From: CAZVJA01 sp964626885
Lineage (GTDB): Bacteria; Planctomycetota; Planctomycetia; Planctomycetales; Planctomycetaceae
DNA length: 6,061 nt
Assembly: GCA_964626885.1 (NCBI GenBank)
Contig: CAZVJA010000275.1
Location: 1-6,061 of the forward strand
Reading direction: 5' to 3'
Positions 5,279-6,061 of this stretch are shown here, piece after piece; the first letter of the stretch is position 1, and each line of letters begins with the position of its first letter. The notes under the pieces are model-generated. The model worked only from the letters and a program-made list of their open reading frames with translations. It had not been told where the DNA came from and did not search any database. Made by a program: the position numbers and the translations under genes.

Positions 5279-6048
5279 CCCTCTTTGATTCGCTGGTGCA
5301 TGCGACGGCCGACGGATCGTGGCTCGGCACGAATCGCTACGACGCTGGTTTGAACCGGCTGCTGGACGAAATGGGTCGTGCCGGAGTCGCACGAGCCTGT
5401 CTCGTGGCGATAGCCGACTACGTCGATAACAACACCGTTGCACGATTCGCGGCGGAACATCCCGATCGATTCGTGCCGGTCGGCTCGATCAACCCCGTAA
5501 GTTATGCCACGCCAAGTGAAGCCGCGGCAGCCGTGGCTCATTTGAAAACCGAGGGCTTCCGGGGGCTGAAGCTGCATCCCCGTCTCAATGGCTACAATCC
5601 GCTCGACGAAAAAGCCATCTCGGCGGTGCGGGCCGCCGGCGAAGAAGGACTCGTGCTTTTTCTCGATACACTCTTCCGACAGCCCGCCGTCGCGACGCGG
5701 CATCCGGCCGACCTCATCGACGAGTTGGCGACACGCTGCCCGACGACGACGATTATCCTTTTGCACGGGGGCGGGAGCGCATTGTTGCAGGTGGCGGATG
5801 TCGTCTGCGCGCATCCGAACCTGATTCTCGACCTCTCGTTCACGTTGATTCGCTACCAGGGGAGTTCGCTCGATGCCGACATTCGGTATGTGCTCCGCAC
5901 GTTCGATCGCCGCACGATCGTCGGCTCCGACTTTCCCGAAATGACGCCGATGCAAATGCTCGCCCGTTTCGCGGATTTCGCGAATGATCTCACCGACGAA
6001 AAACGGGCGAACGTGCTGCACGACAACCTCGCGAAGCTGTTTGGGTGA
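5275..6048 (+). CDS. Amidohydrolase-2-like TIM-barrel protein
   Basis: This 257-residue protein resembles the amidohydrolase-2 family (ACMSD, LigW and related decarboxylases, lactonases and hydrolases). It shows LLDEMGRAGVARACLVAI (29-46), HPDRFVPVGSINP (62-74), GFRGLKLHP (94-102), IILLHGGG (160-167) and IVGSDFPEMTP (215-225). H164 and D219 correspond to conserved metal ligands. The N-terminal HxH motif is altered: FDSLVHA has Leu7 where the first histidine is expected, leaving only H9. The mid-barrel histidine seems absent too, with LVLFLDT (126-132) in its place. The protein may bind one metal differently or have lost catalysis. The ATG at 5275 overlaps the previous stop by 4 bp (ATGA) and is favoured over a longer in-frame form reaching back to 5206. 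No membrane segment is seen. It probably acts with the RraA-like protein on a small carboxylate, an inference from coupling. Confidence 0.8.
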   Translation: MTLFDSLVHATADGSWLGTNRYDAGLNRLLDEMGRAGVARACLVAIADYVDNNTVARFAAEHPDRFVPVGSINPVSYATPSEAAAAVAHLKTEGFRGLKLHPRLNGYNPLDEKAISAVRAAGEEGLVLFLDTLFRQPAVATRHPADLIDELATRCPTTTIILLHGGGSALLQVADVVCAHPNLILDLSFTLIRYQGSSLDADIRYVLRTFDRRTIVGSDFPEMTPMQMLARFADFANDLTDEKRANVLHDNLAKLFG

Positions 6049-6061
6049 AACGGGCGCCAGG
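6049..6061. other. Right edge, non-coding remainder
   Basis: Thirteen bases remain after the amidohydrolase-like stop codon. They are too few to show a terminator or a following gene, so it is unknown whether the rightward unit continues. Confidence 0.8.

Noticed and set aside
4580..6021. Two long minus-strand frames (5443-4580 and 6021-4882) opposite the RraA-like and amidohydrolase-like genes
   Set aside because: Both overlap recognised plus-strand families and each other, and show no domain motifs or ribosome binding sites.
1..6061. CRISPR array, insertion sequence, tRNA, rRNA or attachment site
   Set aside because: On reading both strands I saw no regularly spaced repeats, transposase-like protein, terminal inverted repeats or RNA gene signatures.

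Overview
The window looks like part of a GC-rich bacterial chromosome carrying an accessory cell-surface sugar locus. A Planctomycetota origin is my best guess. It rests on the style of the truncated YHS-domain protein at the left edge, GC-rich codon use with long antisense open frames, and resemblance of several proteins to what I remember of that phylum. No rRNA or other marker is present, so this is an inference only.

Layout. (1) Positions 1-115, minus strand: the first 38 residues of a YHS metal-binding domain protein, cut by the window edge, probably a copper-type P-ATPase. (2) 116-365: a divergent intergenic region with a 13-bp AT-rich palindrome and a repeated TGGAAC hexamer. (3) 366-1514, plus: a full-length WecE/RffA-type PLP transaminase that makes dTDP-4-amino-4,6-dideoxygalactose. 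(4) About 1533-1561: a hairpin flanked by AAA and TTT between convergent genes, a likely terminator. (5) 2222-1554 and 3186-2215, minus: a two-gene unit with a membrane-anchored GT2 glycosyltransferase first and a SAM methyltransferase second, overlapping by 8 bp. (6) 3187-3264: a 78-bp divergent promoter region. (7) 3265-6048, plus: an ATP-grasp ligase, then after a 109-bp gap an RraA/HMG-aldolase-like protein, joined by an ATGA overlap to an amidohydrolase-2-like TIM-barrel protein.

How they may work together (inference). The transaminase supplies a nucleotide sugar with a free 4-amino group. The GT2 could move a sugar onto a polyprenyl-phosphate or glycan acceptor, and the methyltransferase could modify the sugar or a substituent. 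The ATP-grasp protein belongs to a superfamily that joins carboxylates to amines, so it might form an amide on an amino sugar. The RraA-like and amidohydrolase-like proteins, translated together, could make or process the carboxylate. No dTDP-sugar synthesis genes (rmlA/rmlB), flippase or polymerase genes are in the window, so the locus probably continues outside it or depends on genes elsewhere.

The most unusual points are the three-gene ATP-grasp/RraA/amidohydrolase unit beside an amino-sugar transaminase, and an amidohydrolase that seems to have lost two of the family's metal-binding histidines.
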